DNA of 32,989 nt, from the NCBI GenBank assembly GCA_902472795.1, contig CABROZ010000010.1, forward strand, positions 1 to 32,989, written 5' to 3'. Below are positions 24,517-32,876 of this stretch, in pieces; the first letter of the stretch is position 1, and each line of letters opens with the position of its first letter. The notes below the pieces were generated by a model. That model was given only the letters and a program-made list of their open reading frames with translations. It did no database searches and was not told the DNA's origin. The stretch is from an uncultured Bacteroides sp. Lineage in GTDB: Bacteria > Bacteroidota > Bacteroidia > Bacteroidales > Bacteroidaceae. A program made the position numbers and the translations under genes.

Positions 24517-26115
24517 TTATTTTTTGTATTTCACTGCTGTTTCCTCAATGGGCAGTGCGGTTTTATAGCTTTCAATATAGGCATTGAATCCGGCTACATC
24601 TTCTGCCGTCGGAGCGATTTCGACGCCGGCATCGCCTGCGAATACCTTTTCGTCCAGGAAGTCGGCCAACGTTTGTTTCTTGTCATTGTTGACAAGGTAA
24701 GAGCCGAGCAGGGCAATACCCCATGCGCCACCTTCACCTGCGGTTTCCATGACCGAGATGGGGGAGTTGATGGCTGCAGCCAGTATTCTTTGTCCTACGC
24801 CTTTTGTCTTGAACAAGCCGCCGTGGCCGGTGATTCTGTCCACTTTGATTTTTTCTTCGTTGAAGAGGATGTCGTTGCCTATTTTGAGCACGCCGACCGA
24901 GGCATACAAATGGGCACGCATGAAGTTGGCCAAGTTGAATTTGTCGTTGGCCGAGCGTACGAACAAGGGGCGTCCTTCGGCAAGTCCTGTAACGGGTTCG
25001 CCCGAGATGTAGTTGTACGAGATCAAGCCACCGCAATCGGTGTCGCCTTCAAGGGCATGGTTGTAGAGTTTGCCATAGATTTCGTTCATGTCAACGGGGA
25101 TGCCCATGAGTTCCTGGTATTCTTTGAACAGATTGACCCATGCGTTGAGGTCGGATGTGCAGTTGTTGCAGTGCACCATCGCTACGAGGCTTCCGTCGGG
25201 GGTCGTCACCATGTCGATCATTTCGTAGGGTTTCGACAGGTCTTTTTCGAGCACAATCATCGAGAAAGAGGAAGTTCCTGCCGATACGTTTCCTGTGCGT
25301 TGTTTTACGGCATTGGTGGCTACCATGCCTGTACCGGCGTCTCCTTCGGGTGGGCATACGGGGATGCCTGCTTTCAGGTGTCCCGATACATCGAGCTTTT
25401 TGGCTCCTTCTGCTGTCAGTGTGCCTGCGTTTTCGCCTGCCAGCAATACTTTGGGCAGGATGTCCTGCAGTGTCCAGCTGAATCCTTTGGGGGCAATCAG
25501 TTTATTGAATTTCTCAACCATTTCGGCCGAGTAGTTTTTGGTAGTCGGGTCGATGGGGAGCATACCTGATGCATCGCCTATGCCCAATACTTTCTGACCG
25601 GTTATCTGCCAGTGTACATATCCGGCAAGGGTTGTCAGGAAATCAATGTCCTTAACGTGGGGTTCGTTGTTCAGGATGGCTTGGTAGAGGTGGGAAATGC
25701 TCCAGCGCAGCGGGATGTTATAGACGAAGAGTTCGGACAGTGCTGCGGCGGCTTCTCCTGTATTGGTGTTTCTCCAGGTGCGGAAGGGTACGAGGATTTC
25801 TTGTTCTTTGTTGAATGCCATATAGCCGTGCATCATGGCGCTGATGCCGATGGCAGCCAATGTTTCTATTTCGATGCCATATAATTCTTTGACGTTTGAC
25901 CGCAGGTCTGAGTAGCAATCCTGTAATCCATTCCAGATGGCTTCGATGCTGTATGTCCAAAGTCCATCGACCAATTGGTTTTCCCACGTGTGGCTGCCTT
26001 GAGCTATGGGTTTGTTTTCCTGGTCGATCAAGACTGCTTTGATTCGAGTCGATCCGAATTCTATGCCAAGGATGGCTTTTCCTGCTTCGATAGTTGATTT
26101 TGCATCTAATTTCAT
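24517..26115 (-). CDS. araB: FGGY-family pentulose kinase, L-ribulokinase role
   Basis: The 532-aa carbohydrate kinase has an N-terminal nucleotide-binding block ILGIEFGSTRIKAVLIDQ (about 15-32), PEGDAGTGMVATNAV in the middle and a GHGGLFKTKGVGQRILAAAI block (about 436-455). ETAGEGGAWGIALLGSYL (about 463-480) completes the FGGY fold. Generic annotation may call it xylulokinase-like, and it does not look like the classic enterobacterial AraB. Because araA and araD surround it and no other kinase is present, it very likely phosphorylates L-ribulose. The role rests on context and on known Bacteroides arabinose clusters. A hairpin and a 240-bp gap separate it from araA upstream. Confidence 0.88.
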   Translation of the reverse strand: MKLDAKSTIEAGKAILGIEFGSTRIKAVLIDQENKPIAQGSHTWENQLVDGLWTYSIEAIWNGLQDCYSDLRSNVKELYGIEIETLAAIGISAMMHGYMAFNKEQEILVPFRTWRNTNTGEAAAALSELFVYNIPLRWSISHLYQAILNNEPHVKDIDFLTTLAGYVHWQITGQKVLGIGDASGMLPIDPTTKNYSAEMVEKFNKLIAPKGFSWTLQDILPKVLLAGENAGTLTAEGAKKLDVSGHLKAGIPVCPPEGDAGTGMVATNAVKQRTGNVSAGTSSFSMIVLEKDLSKPYEMIDMVTTPDGSLVAMVHCNNCTSDLNAWVNLFKEYQELMGIPVDMNEIYGKLYNHALEGDTDCGGLISYNYISGEPVTGLAEGRPLFVRSANDKFNLANFMRAHLYASVGVLKIGNDILFNEEKIKVDRITGHGGLFKTKGVGQRILAAAINSPISVMETAGEGGAWGIALLGSYLVNNDKKQTLADFLDEKVFAGDAGVEIAPTAEDVAGFNAYIESYKTALPIEETAVKYKK

Positions 26116-26287
26116 AATGGAACCGGTAATTTAAGGTGTGATGTTAATTGTAGATTTATAAGTTTGAAGTTTAGAGCGTCTGCAACCGGAGTGGTGCTCT
26201 TCTGTTCGCTTCTGTTTGAAGAAGGAAGGCCTTCTCGATGGATCGCTGCCGACTCCCCGTTGTTGTGGCTCTAATACCTTTTTTTAA

Positions 26288-26335
26288 AAGTATAAAAGTG
26301 CTGCAAACGATTGCTCGTTGAGCACTTTTATACTT
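26288..26335. other. Hairpin (attenuator-like) between araA and araB
   Basis: AGTATAAAAGTGCT (26289-26302) pairs with AGCACTTTTATACT (26321-26334), extended by one pair to 26288 and 26335; the inner bases add partial pairing. It starts 20 bp after the araA stop. On the minus strand only a short TT precedes AAAAAAA, so the T-tract is poor. I find no TAnnTTTG promoter in the rest of the 240-bp gap, so araB should depend on read-through or processing. Confidence 0.75.
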
Positions 26336-26355
26336 AGTTTATGACAATGCTTTTA

Positions 26356-27882
26356 TTAGCAGAGGGCTTTGTTGAGCATGTAGTACACTTCGTTCATGCG
26401 CAGTTCTTTCTTGAATTCGCTGATTGTAGTGTCTTTGTCGATATGTACCATTTCGATGCCTGCGATTTCGGCATAGTCTTCCCAATATTCGGCGGTAAGG
26501 TCGTAGGAGAAGCAGGAGTGGTGAGTTCCACCGGCCAGGATCCATGCACCTGCACCGATTTCGAAGTTAGGCATGGGTTTCCACAGAGCGGAAGCAACGG
26601 GCAGTTTGGGCAGCGGTTTGGGTTCGATGCATTCAACGTCGTTGACGATGAGGCGGAAGCGGTTGCCAAGGTCAACGACTGTAGCTGTGCAGCCTTTGCC
26701 TACTTTCGAAGTAAATACGAGGCGTGCGGTTTCGCTCTTGCGGATGCCGATGCCCAGGAAGTGAACTTCAAGGCGTGGCTTCTTGGCGGCGATGAGCGGA
26801 CATACTTCGAGCATGTGTGCCTGAAGGATGGCGCTGTTTTCGCCGTCGAAGTTCAGGGTGTAGTCCTCGAGGAATGAGCAGCCGTTGGGCAGTCCTTGGT
26901 TCATAACCCATACGGTGCGGTAGAGGGCTGCCGACTTCCAGTCGCCTTCTGCTCCGAAGCCATAGCCTTCGGCCATCAGACGTTGTGATGCCAAGCCGGG
27001 GATCTGGTCGAAGTGGCTGCCGTCTGTCTGACCCAGGTCGTCGAAGTTGGTTGTGAAGCCTTTGGCGCCTTTGTCTTTCAGGATGGCGCGCAATGCGAGT
27101 TCTGCCTTAGCCGAGTTCCAGACTTTCTGGTAAGCTTCGGTCGATTTGTCTTCGAGGGCTGCGTCGTGGTCGTACTCGTTGAAGTAGGTTTGTACCAAAG
27201 CATCGGCGTCGGCGTCTTTCACTTGCTTGTGGTATTCCATCAGTTCGCTGACGGGGCAGTAGTCAACGTGGTATCCCATGCGTTGTTCTGCTTCAACTTT
27301 ATCACCGTCGGTTACGGCTACGTTGTTCATCTGGTCGCCAAAGCGGATGATCAGCATGTCTTGTGCGTCGGCCCATGCTGCGCAGACGCGCATCCATACG
27401 GCGATTTTCTTTTGGGTTTCTTCTTCCTTCCAGTAGCCTACTACCACTTTGCGGCGTACACGCATGCGGGTGCAGATGTGTCCGAATTCGCGGTCGCCGT
27501 GTGCGCTTTGGTTCAGGTTCATGAAGTCCATGTCCATTGTGTCCCAAGGAATTTCCTTGTTGTATTGGGTGTGCAGGTGGAGCAGGGGTTTCTTGAGTTG
27601 TTGCAAGCCGTGAATCCACATTTTGGCAGGCGAGAAGGTGTGCATCCATGTGATGACGCCGATGCATTTATCTTCGTTGTTGGCTGCTTTGAATACGGCT
27701 TCTACTTCTTTGGAAGAGTTGGCTGTGCCTTTATATACCACTTTTACAGGCAGTTTGCCCGATTCATTAAGTCCTTTTACCATTTCGTTGCTGTGTGCAT
27801 CTACTGCGATTACAGCATCACCTCCGTACAGCAGCTGTGCTCCTGTGACGAACCATACTTCATATTGATCAAATGCGTTCAT
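26356..27882 (-). CDS. araA: L-arabinose isomerase
   Basis: The 508-aa enzyme converts L-arabinose to L-ribulose with a divalent metal. Residues equivalent to the known metal/catalytic set are visible with the right spacing: E312 (GAEGDWKSAAL), E339 (SFLEDYTLNF), H356 (AHMLEVCPLIA) and H454/H455 (GGTHHSCFSYD). The N-terminus FDQYEVWFVTGAQLLYGG and the segment MGYHVDYCPVSELMEY are also typical of AraA. Length is normal. It starts 76 bp after araD on the same strand and is followed by the hairpin described at 26288-26335. Confidence 0.97.
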   Translation of the reverse strand: MNAFDQYEVWFVTGAQLLYGGDAVIAVDAHSNEMVKGLNESGKLPVKVVYKGTANSSKEVEAVFKAANNEDKCIGVITWMHTFSPAKMWIHGLQQLKKPLLHLHTQYNKEIPWDTMDMDFMNLNQSAHGDREFGHICTRMRVRRKVVVGYWKEEETQKKIAVWMRVCAAWADAQDMLIIRFGDQMNNVAVTDGDKVEAEQRMGYHVDYCPVSELMEYHKQVKDADADALVQTYFNEYDHDAALEDKSTEAYQKVWNSAKAELALRAILKDKGAKGFTTNFDDLGQTDGSHFDQIPGLASQRLMAEGYGFGAEGDWKSAALYRTVWVMNQGLPNGCSFLEDYTLNFDGENSAILQAHMLEVCPLIAAKKPRLEVHFLGIGIRKSETARLVFTSKVGKGCTATVVDLGNRFRLIVNDVECIEPKPLPKLPVASALWKPMPNFEIGAGAWILAGGTHHSCFSYDLTAEYWEDYAEIAGIEMVHIDKDTTISEFKKELRMNEVYYMLNKALC

Positions 27883-27958
27883 AATACTATAGTTTTTAAG
27901 TAGTTGGTTAATATTTCTTTTTTAAAGTTGTTTTCCTGGTTTCGGGTTGCTTCCGATA

Positions 27959-28645
27959 TTATTTCTGTCCGTAGTAGGCGTTGGGGCCATGCTTGCGGTT
28001 GAAGTGCTTTTCGATGAGCAGTGGGTTCATGGTCAGGTTCGGATTGACGGTGAAGGCAATCGAAGCCATTTTGGCTACCTGTTCCATGACTACGGCGTTG
28101 TGGACAGCGTCGTGCGCGTCTTTTCCCCACGAGAATGGGCCGTGGTTCTTGACCAGCACTCCGGGGGTGTGGACGGGGTTCAGTCCTTCGAAGCGTTTCA
28201 CGATGACATTTCCCGTTTCCAGTTCGTATGCGCCTTTTACTTCGGCTTCGGTCATGTCGGCCGTGCAGGGGATGGCGTCGTGGAAGTAGTCGGCATGGGT
28301 TGTGCCGATGTTGGGGATGTCGCGTCCGGCCTGTGCCCAAGCCGTGGCGTATGTAGAGTGGGTGTGTACAACTCCGCCTATTTCGGGGAAGGCTTTGTAG
28401 AGGACGACGTGGGTCGGCGTGTCTGACGAGGGTCTGAGTTTACCTTCGACTACGTTTCCGTCGAGGTCCACTACTACCATGTCTTCGGCTTTCATTTCGT
28501 CGTAGCTGACTCCACTTGGCTTGATGACTACCAGGCCTGTTTTACGGTCGATGCCCGATACGTTTCCCCAGGTGAAAATGACTAATCCATGTTTCACCAG
28601 GTCGAGGTTGGCGTGAAATACCTGTTCTTTTAATTCTTCTAACAT
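27959..28645 (-). CDS. araD: L-ribulose-5-phosphate 4-epimerase
   Basis: The 228-aa class II aldolase-family enzyme converts L-ribulose 5-phosphate to D-xylulose 5-phosphate. Zinc ligands H94 and H96 (VVHTHSTYATAWAQAG) and H168 (VKNHGPFSWG) are present, together with D75 and D119 at the positions of the known AraD acidic residues. The family N-terminus TWGNVSGID is intact. The same frame stays open for another 570 bp upstream through araR, but I start at MLEELKEQVF, where homology to AraD begins and which lies 20 bp after the araR stop. Confidence 0.96.
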   Translation of the reverse strand: MLEELKEQVFHANLDLVKHGLVIFTWGNVSGIDRKTGLVVIKPSGVSYDEMKAEDMVVVDLDGNVVEGKLRPSSDTPTHVVLYKAFPEIGGVVHTHSTYATAWAQAGRDIPNIGTTHADYFHDAIPCTADMTEAEVKGAYELETGNVIVKRFEGLNPVHTPGVLVKNHGPFSWGKDAHDAVHNAVVMEQVAKMASIAFTVNPNLTMNPLLIEKHFNRKHGPNAYYGQK

Positions 28646-28665
28646 ATCTGTTTTTTTTATAAATG

Positions 28666-29343
28666 TTATAGTTTGAATTTCGGAGCTTTCCGATACGCTT
28701 TTTCGTTGAATTGGTAGAGTGCGGCTCCCCGTTTCGAGTTGGTCTTGTCGATGAGGTCTGTCTTCTCGACGAAGTCCATCAGGGCAATCCGTTTTCGGAA
28801 ATTCCGTTTGTCGATGGCTTCTCCGTAGATTGCTTCGTAGAGGCTTTGCAGTTGCGACAAGGTGAACAGTTTGGGGAGCAGGTTGAAGCCTATGGGGGCA
28901 ACCGATGCCTTTTGTTGCATGAGGGCTCGTGCCTGTCCGACCATTGCCTGATGGTCGAATATCAGCGGTGGAAGCTCGTTGATGTTGACCCAGAAGGCAT
29001 TGTGCCTTTGCACCAGTTCTCGGTCGTATTCGTTGATGTTGATTAGTGCATAGTATGCAATCGATACAACTCTTTCGCCGGGATCGCGGTCTATGGCTCC
29101 AAACGAGCCGACTTGCTCCATATATACCTGATCCAATCCTGTCAGTTCGGCCAGTACACGTTTGGCGGCATCGTCTATGCTTTCGTCTTTTTGGACGAAT
29201 CCTCCCATCAGGGACCACTCGCCTAATGCCGGTTCGAAATTCCTTTTCAGGAGTAGCAGGTTCAGTTCTCCTTCATGGAATCCGAAAATGATACAGTCTA
29301 CCGATACGTAAAACTTAGGATTGATGCTGTAATAATTGCTCAT
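28666..29343 (-). CDS. araR: Nudix-domain transcriptional regulator of arabinose use (AraR type)
   Basis: The 225-aa protein has an N-terminal Nudix domain (about 10-145) and a C-terminal winged helix (about 150-225: LFTLSQLQSLYEAIYGEAID, then KRNFRKRIALMDFV and KRGAALYQF). The Nudix box starts at G48 with E54 in place, but reads RVLAELTGL where the hydrolase signature is REUXEEXGU, so two metal-binding glutamates (positions 63 and 67) are missing. That fits a sensor domain without hydrolase activity, as known for AraR of Bacteroides thetaiotaomicron, a repressor released by L-arabinose. I start at MSNYYSINP; the GTG four codons upstream is less likely. It sits between the symporter and araD. 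Confidence 0.9.
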   Translation of the reverse strand: MSNYYSINPKFYVSVDCIIFGFHEGELNLLLLKRNFEPALGEWSLMGGFVQKDESIDDAAKRVLAELTGLDQVYMEQVGSFGAIDRDPGERVVSIAYYALININEYDRELVQRHNAFWVNINELPPLIFDHQAMVGQARALMQQKASVAPIGFNLLPKLFTLSQLQSLYEAIYGEAIDKRNFRKRIALMDFVEKTDLIDKTNSKRGAALYQFNEKAYRKAPKFKL

Positions 29344-29411
29344 TGATGAATGCACTGTATTATATCGTTCGTTTTTTTTAAGGGTGGTGGGGAGTCTTGC
29401 AAGTGGGTTGG

Positions 29412-29453
29412 AAAAGAAGTTAAGGAAGTGTTTTTTGCGGCTTCCTTAACTTC
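29412..29453 (-). terminator. Hairpin terminator between the symporter and araR
   Basis: GAAGTTAAGGAAG (29416-29428) and CTTCCTTAACTTC (29441-29453) pair perfectly over 13 bp. On the minus strand TTTT follows directly. It would reduce read-through from galM and the symporter into araR-araD-araA, yet the 70 bp before araR hold no TAnnTTTG promoter. Confidence 0.75.
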
Positions 29454-29515
29454 GTGTTGTTTTCCCTTTTTTCTTGCAAAACGTGTGTTAGCCGTTGGTG
29501 CGCACTTTCAGGCGA

Positions 29516-31261
29516 TTACCAGAAGTAAGCGTAGAAGAGTGCGCAGAGGATGATGACGCCCAGTGTGGCGATGACATCCCATTTGTTCCAGCTTTTCAGT
29601 ATTTCTTGTTTATAGCTGCCGGTGAAGGTGATGGCTTCGATCTGCTGCTGGGTAGGTTTCGGCGTGAAGCAGGAAACGACTGCCATCAGGACGATCAGGA
29701 ATACGAGCAGCCATACTTCGAAGATCAGCCAGTTGGTTTGCCAGAACCAGGAGGTGTATTCCCAGAAGGCTCCTTCCATGGGGGCTTTGCCGGAGCTGGT
29801 GATCACGTTGGTCAGCAGGCGCACCATGCCGATGAGGAAGCCGCCGATGAGGCCCCATTCTCCGGCTTTGGGGGTGATTCGCTTGGAGAAGATACCGAGT
29901 GTGAATACGGCTACCATGGCAGGGGCGATCAGCGATTGGATGTCTTGCAGGTAGGAGTACAGGTTACCCATGTTCATCATGATGGGCATCCATGCCAATC
30001 CCAGTATGACGACAACGACCGTGGCGATGCGGCCTACGAGTACGTAGTGGCTTTCGCTCATGCCTTTCTTCATGGGTTTGTAGAAGTCCTCGGTGAACAG
30101 GGTGGCGCAGCTGTTGAAGAATGCTGCCAATGATGCTACGAGGGCGCAGATGAATCCGATGGTGACGATGCCTTTCACGCCTGCGGGCAGGATGTTTTTA
30201 ACCATCATGGCAAATGCTCCGTCGGTGTCGTGCGTGTTGGTGATGTCCATCACGATGCCGCTGCCAGTCTTTTGTGCCAGTGCGTAGGCCACCATGCCGG
30301 GGATGAGGAACATGAATACGGGCAGCAGTTTGAAGTAACCGGCTGCGATTGTTCCGCGGCGGGCGCGTTTCATGACTACTTCGTTGGATTCGCCTTTCTG
30401 TTGTCCCAATACACGTTGTACGATGTGCTGGTCAGTACACCAGTACCAGAAGCCGATGATGGAAGCTCCCAGGAATACTACGTAGCCGGGGAATTGGTCG
30501 TACATGGGGTCGGCGGGGTCGGTGTGGAACATGTGTGTGGTGCCGAAGCCGTCGTGAGCTGCGTTACATACGGCCATCATCTGCGACCATCCTTCGCTGA
30601 TGCTGCCGTCGCCCAGCATGCTCAAGCCAAGGAACAGTACGAGGAACGAGCCGATGATAAGGATGGGTGTCTGAATGGCCGACAGGGTCATTACGCCCTT
30701 CATGCCGCCGAAGACGGTGAATATGGCTGTGACGGCGATAAGTCCGATGGCTCCGTACCAGAAGGGCAGGCCCAGCAGGTATTCGAAGAAGATACCGCCT
30801 GTGAATGCCGTGACGGATACTTTCGTCAGCACATAGGCTATCAGTGTGATGATGGACAGCCACGAGCCGGTGCGTTGGGTGTAGCGGAATTTCAGGAAGT
30901 CGGGCATTGTGATGATTTTGCCCATTTTGTTGTTGAGCAGTTGGTAGAAGGGTACGAACAGCCAGCCGAGGATCAGGATCATCCAGCCTTGCATTTCCCA
31001 GTGTGCCATGCCGACGCCGTCTTTGGCTCCGGTTCCGGCCAGTCCTACGAGGTGTTCCGATCCGATGTTGGCTGCAAAGATGGCAGCTCCGATGATGTAC
31101 CAGGGTTCTCCCTTACCGAAAAGATAGTCCTGGCTGTCGGCGCCTTTCATCTTTTCCTTGTCTTTTTTGATGGCGCGGTAAATGGCCCAGATGATGGCAA
31201 TTACTCCGATGGCAAGAACCAGCCAGTCGAGCCAGATAAATTCGTTTGTATTCCAATTCAT
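29516..31261 (-). CDS. araP: Na+/sugar symporter (SSS family), likely L-arabinose uptake
   Basis: The 581-aa integral membrane protein has about 14 hydrophobic helices. It has the solute:sodium symporter signature region in AANIGSEHLVGLAGTGAKDG (about 63-82) and a long block of sodium/glucose-cotransporter type near FLGASIIGFWYWCTDQHIVQ. SGLT-like proteins use the sodium gradient to import a sugar. Arabinose is inferred as substrate because the gene lies between galM and araR in the arabinose cluster, 37 bp after galM. The ATG at 31261 gives a complete first helix. The symbol follows use in Bacteroides arabinose clusters. Confidence 0.9.
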   Translation of the reverse strand: MNWNTNEFIWLDWLVLAIGVIAIIWAIYRAIKKDKEKMKGADSQDYLFGKGEPWYIIGAAIFAANIGSEHLVGLAGTGAKDGVGMAHWEMQGWMILILGWLFVPFYQLLNNKMGKIITMPDFLKFRYTQRTGSWLSIITLIAYVLTKVSVTAFTGGIFFEYLLGLPFWYGAIGLIAVTAIFTVFGGMKGVMTLSAIQTPILIIGSFLVLFLGLSMLGDGSISEGWSQMMAVCNAAHDGFGTTHMFHTDPADPMYDQFPGYVVFLGASIIGFWYWCTDQHIVQRVLGQQKGESNEVVMKRARRGTIAAGYFKLLPVFMFLIPGMVAYALAQKTGSGIVMDITNTHDTDGAFAMMVKNILPAGVKGIVTIGFICALVASLAAFFNSCATLFTEDFYKPMKKGMSESHYVLVGRIATVVVVILGLAWMPIMMNMGNLYSYLQDIQSLIAPAMVAVFTLGIFSKRITPKAGEWGLIGGFLIGMVRLLTNVITSSGKAPMEGAFWEYTSWFWQTNWLIFEVWLLVFLIVLMAVVSCFTPKPTQQQIEAITFTGSYKQEILKSWNKWDVIATLGVIILCALFYAYFW

Positions 31262-31298
31262 AATTCGTTTGTATTTTTTATTAGTATTTTGTTTAAGA

Positions 31299-32438
31299 TT
31301 ATTTTTCTACACCGAATTTATAGATGCATTCGCTGTTGTAGGTTTGTCCCGGCTCGAGAATCACTGAAGGCCATTGGGGCTTGTTGGGGCTGTCGGGGTA
31401 GTGTTGTGTTTCCAGGCAGACGGATGCGCGTTGGTTATATACGATGCCTTTTTTGCCTGTCACTGTTCCGTCGAGGAAGTTGCCCGAATAGACTTGGATA
31501 CCGGGTTCGTTGGTATATACTTCCAGGGTGATGCCTGTTTCGGGCGAGGTCAGTTTGGCAGCCAGCTTGGTGATGTCGCCATTGGTGTTCAATACCCAGT
31601 TGTGGTCGTAGCCGTTGCCGTTCTTCAGCTGGATGAAGTCGTAGTTGTTGATGTCCTGTCCGACGGGTTTGGGCGTTGTGAAGTCCATGGGGGTGTCTTT
31701 CACGGGCAGGATTTCGCCTGTGGTCATGAATGTGCTGTCCACGGGCGTGTAGTTGTCTGCATTTACATATAAGATGTGGTCTGTTGCTGCTTTGGCCGGA
31801 TTTCCCGATAAGTTGAAGTAAGAGTGGTTGGTCATGTTGATGACGGTCTTCTTATCGGTTGTTGCGCTGTATTTGATGTCGATGGCGTTGTCGTCGGTCA
31901 GCTTGTAGGTCACCGTAGCCGTTACGTTGCCGGGGAAGTTTTCGTCGCCGTCGGGCGAGATTCGGGTCAGTTGCAGGGTGGTTTCGTCGATGGGTTTGGC
32001 GTCGTAAACCTGATATTGCCAGCCTTTGGGTCCGCCGTGCAGGCAATGTCCGAAGTTGTTTTGCGGCAGTTGGATGGTGTCACCGTCCAATACGAGGCGT
32101 CCCTGGTTGATGCGGTTGGCATATCGTCCGATGGAGGCACCGAAATCGCTCGGTACGTTGATGTAGTCGGCGATGCTGTCGAATCCTAAGACGACGTCCT
32201 GCATGTTCCCGTTTTTGTCGGGGACCATTATGGAGACGATGCGTCCGCCAAAGTTAGTGATGCATACTTCCATTCCCGCCTTATTCTTTAATGTATAAAG
32301 GTTGGTTTGGGCGTTGTTTACCTCTGTTTGAAACTTTTCAGGATTCAAACCGGACAAGGTAAGCTGGGTTTCCGGTTTCTGTGCGCAGGAAGCCAACATG
32401 CACGCTGCTATTCCTGCAGAAAGAAAGTAATTCCTCAT
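31299..32438 (-). CDS. galM: Secreted lipoprotein aldose 1-epimerase (mutarotase)
   Basis: The 379-aa protein has a lipoprotein signal peptide: the lipobox is MLASC with C18 as lipidated residue, so it is membrane-anchored outside the cytoplasm. The epimerase domain covers about 50-379, with the ASIGRYANRINQG segment, the catalytic-histidine segment NMTNHSYFNLSG and the probable catalytic glutamate in VILEPGQTYNSE. It interconverts alpha and beta anomers; its place before the symporter suggests it supplies the transported anomer of arabinose. It is the first gene of the arabinose cluster, and the candidate AraR operator lies 44 bp upstream of its start. Some Bacteroides papers call this gene araM. 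Confidence 0.92.
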   Translation of the reverse strand: MRNYFLSAGIAACMLASCAQKPETQLTLSGLNPEKFQTEVNNAQTNLYTLKNKAGMEVCITNFGGRIVSIMVPDKNGNMQDVVLGFDSIADYINVPSDFGASIGRYANRINQGRLVLDGDTIQLPQNNFGHCLHGGPKGWQYQVYDAKPIDETTLQLTRISPDGDENFPGNVTATVTYKLTDDNAIDIKYSATTDKKTVINMTNHSYFNLSGNPAKAATDHILYVNADNYTPVDSTFMTTGEILPVKDTPMDFTTPKPVGQDINNYDFIQLKNGNGYDHNWVLNTNGDITKLAAKLTSPETGITLEVYTNEPGIQVYSGNFLDGTVTGKKGIVYNQRASVCLETQHYPDSPNKPQWPSVILEPGQTYNSECIYKFGVEK

Positions 32439-32481
32439 GGCGTTATTTTTATTTGTGAATTAGATGTTTATCTTATTTCGG

Positions 32482-32496
32482 GTGTAAAAGTAACAC
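32482..32496. promoter_or_regulatory. Candidate AraR operator and promoter region of galM
   Basis: GTGTAAAAGTAACAC is partly palindromic (GTGTnA at one end and TnACAC on the other strand's reading). It shares TGTAAAAGTA with 4643-4652. On the minus strand the same bases include TACTTTTA, a TAnnTTTG variant with one mismatch. An operator overlapping the -7 box is what a repressor would need. The AraR link is inferred. Confidence 0.45.
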
Positions 32497-32547
32497 TTTT
32501 GTTTGGTGTATGCCTCATACTTCTTTATGTTGTTGAACATATATTGC

Positions 32548-32595
32548 AAAAAAAACTGCCCGAACCTATGGAGATGTGTTCGGGCAGTTGCTTTT
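32548..32595. terminator. Bidirectional terminator between galM and the smalltalk gene
   Basis: ACTGCCCGAAC (32555-32565) and GTTCGGGCAGT (32578-32588) pair perfectly. The minus strand reads TTTTTTT right after (32548-32554), and on the plus strand GCTTTTTTT follows. It isolates the arabinose cluster from transcription entering from the right. From here to 32774 I see no gene; a seven-base G run lies at 32768-32774. Confidence 0.88.
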
Positions 32596-32774
32596 TTTCC
32601 TTTAATAAAAAAGGATGCGGGGTTATTTGTTCTTTTTCCCCCAATATGTTTTATGGTCATTGCCATTTCCGGCGTAAAAACAGCGGTATGTGTGTTTTTT
32701 CGTTATTGAAAAAAAAGGTGACTGTAATTGTAAGACTGTAATAGCGTAACACTGTGGCGCGGCAGACGGGGGGG

Positions 32775-32873
32775 TTACATCATGCAGCTGGTCACCCCCA
32801 GCGTCGTTCCGATAGCCGTCAGAATACTGATCAAGGTCTGAATGACCATTTTCCAAATAGATTTCTTGTCCAT
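32775..32873 (-). CDS. Smalltalk protein (32-aa Bacteroidales peptide)
   Basis: The peptide begins MDKKSIWKMVIQTLISILTA, continues with IGTTLGVTSCMM, and stops at TAA (32775-32777). It matches my recollection of the NCBI 'smalltalk' family of very short Bacteroidales proteins: a charged start, one hydrophobic helix, and the ending TTLGVTSCM. The end resembles a lipobox (VTSC). Its function is unknown. In other genomes it tends to lie just downstream of an N-acetylmuramoyl-L-alanine amidase gene and near an HU-like DNA-binding protein; such genes would lie to the right, beyond this window. The ATG follows directly on the 8-bp repeat array. Confidence 0.85.
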   Translation of the reverse strand: MDKKSIWKMVIQTLISILTAIGTTLGVTSCMM

Positions 32874-32876
32874 GTT

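Noticed and set aside
24673..25569. 298-codon plus-strand frame opposite araB
   Set aside because: It is an antisense shadow of a strongly supported kinase gene, rich in Cys, His and Phe as typical for such shadows.
28646..29218. Open frame extending araD upstream through araR to a 419-codon product
   Set aside because: The extension is arginine- and proline-rich, has no homology pattern, and overlaps araR in another frame; AraD homology begins at MLEELKEQ.
32623..32856. 77-codon minus-strand frame overlapping the smalltalk gene
   Set aside because: It overlaps the recognised smalltalk peptide in another frame and has no family features.
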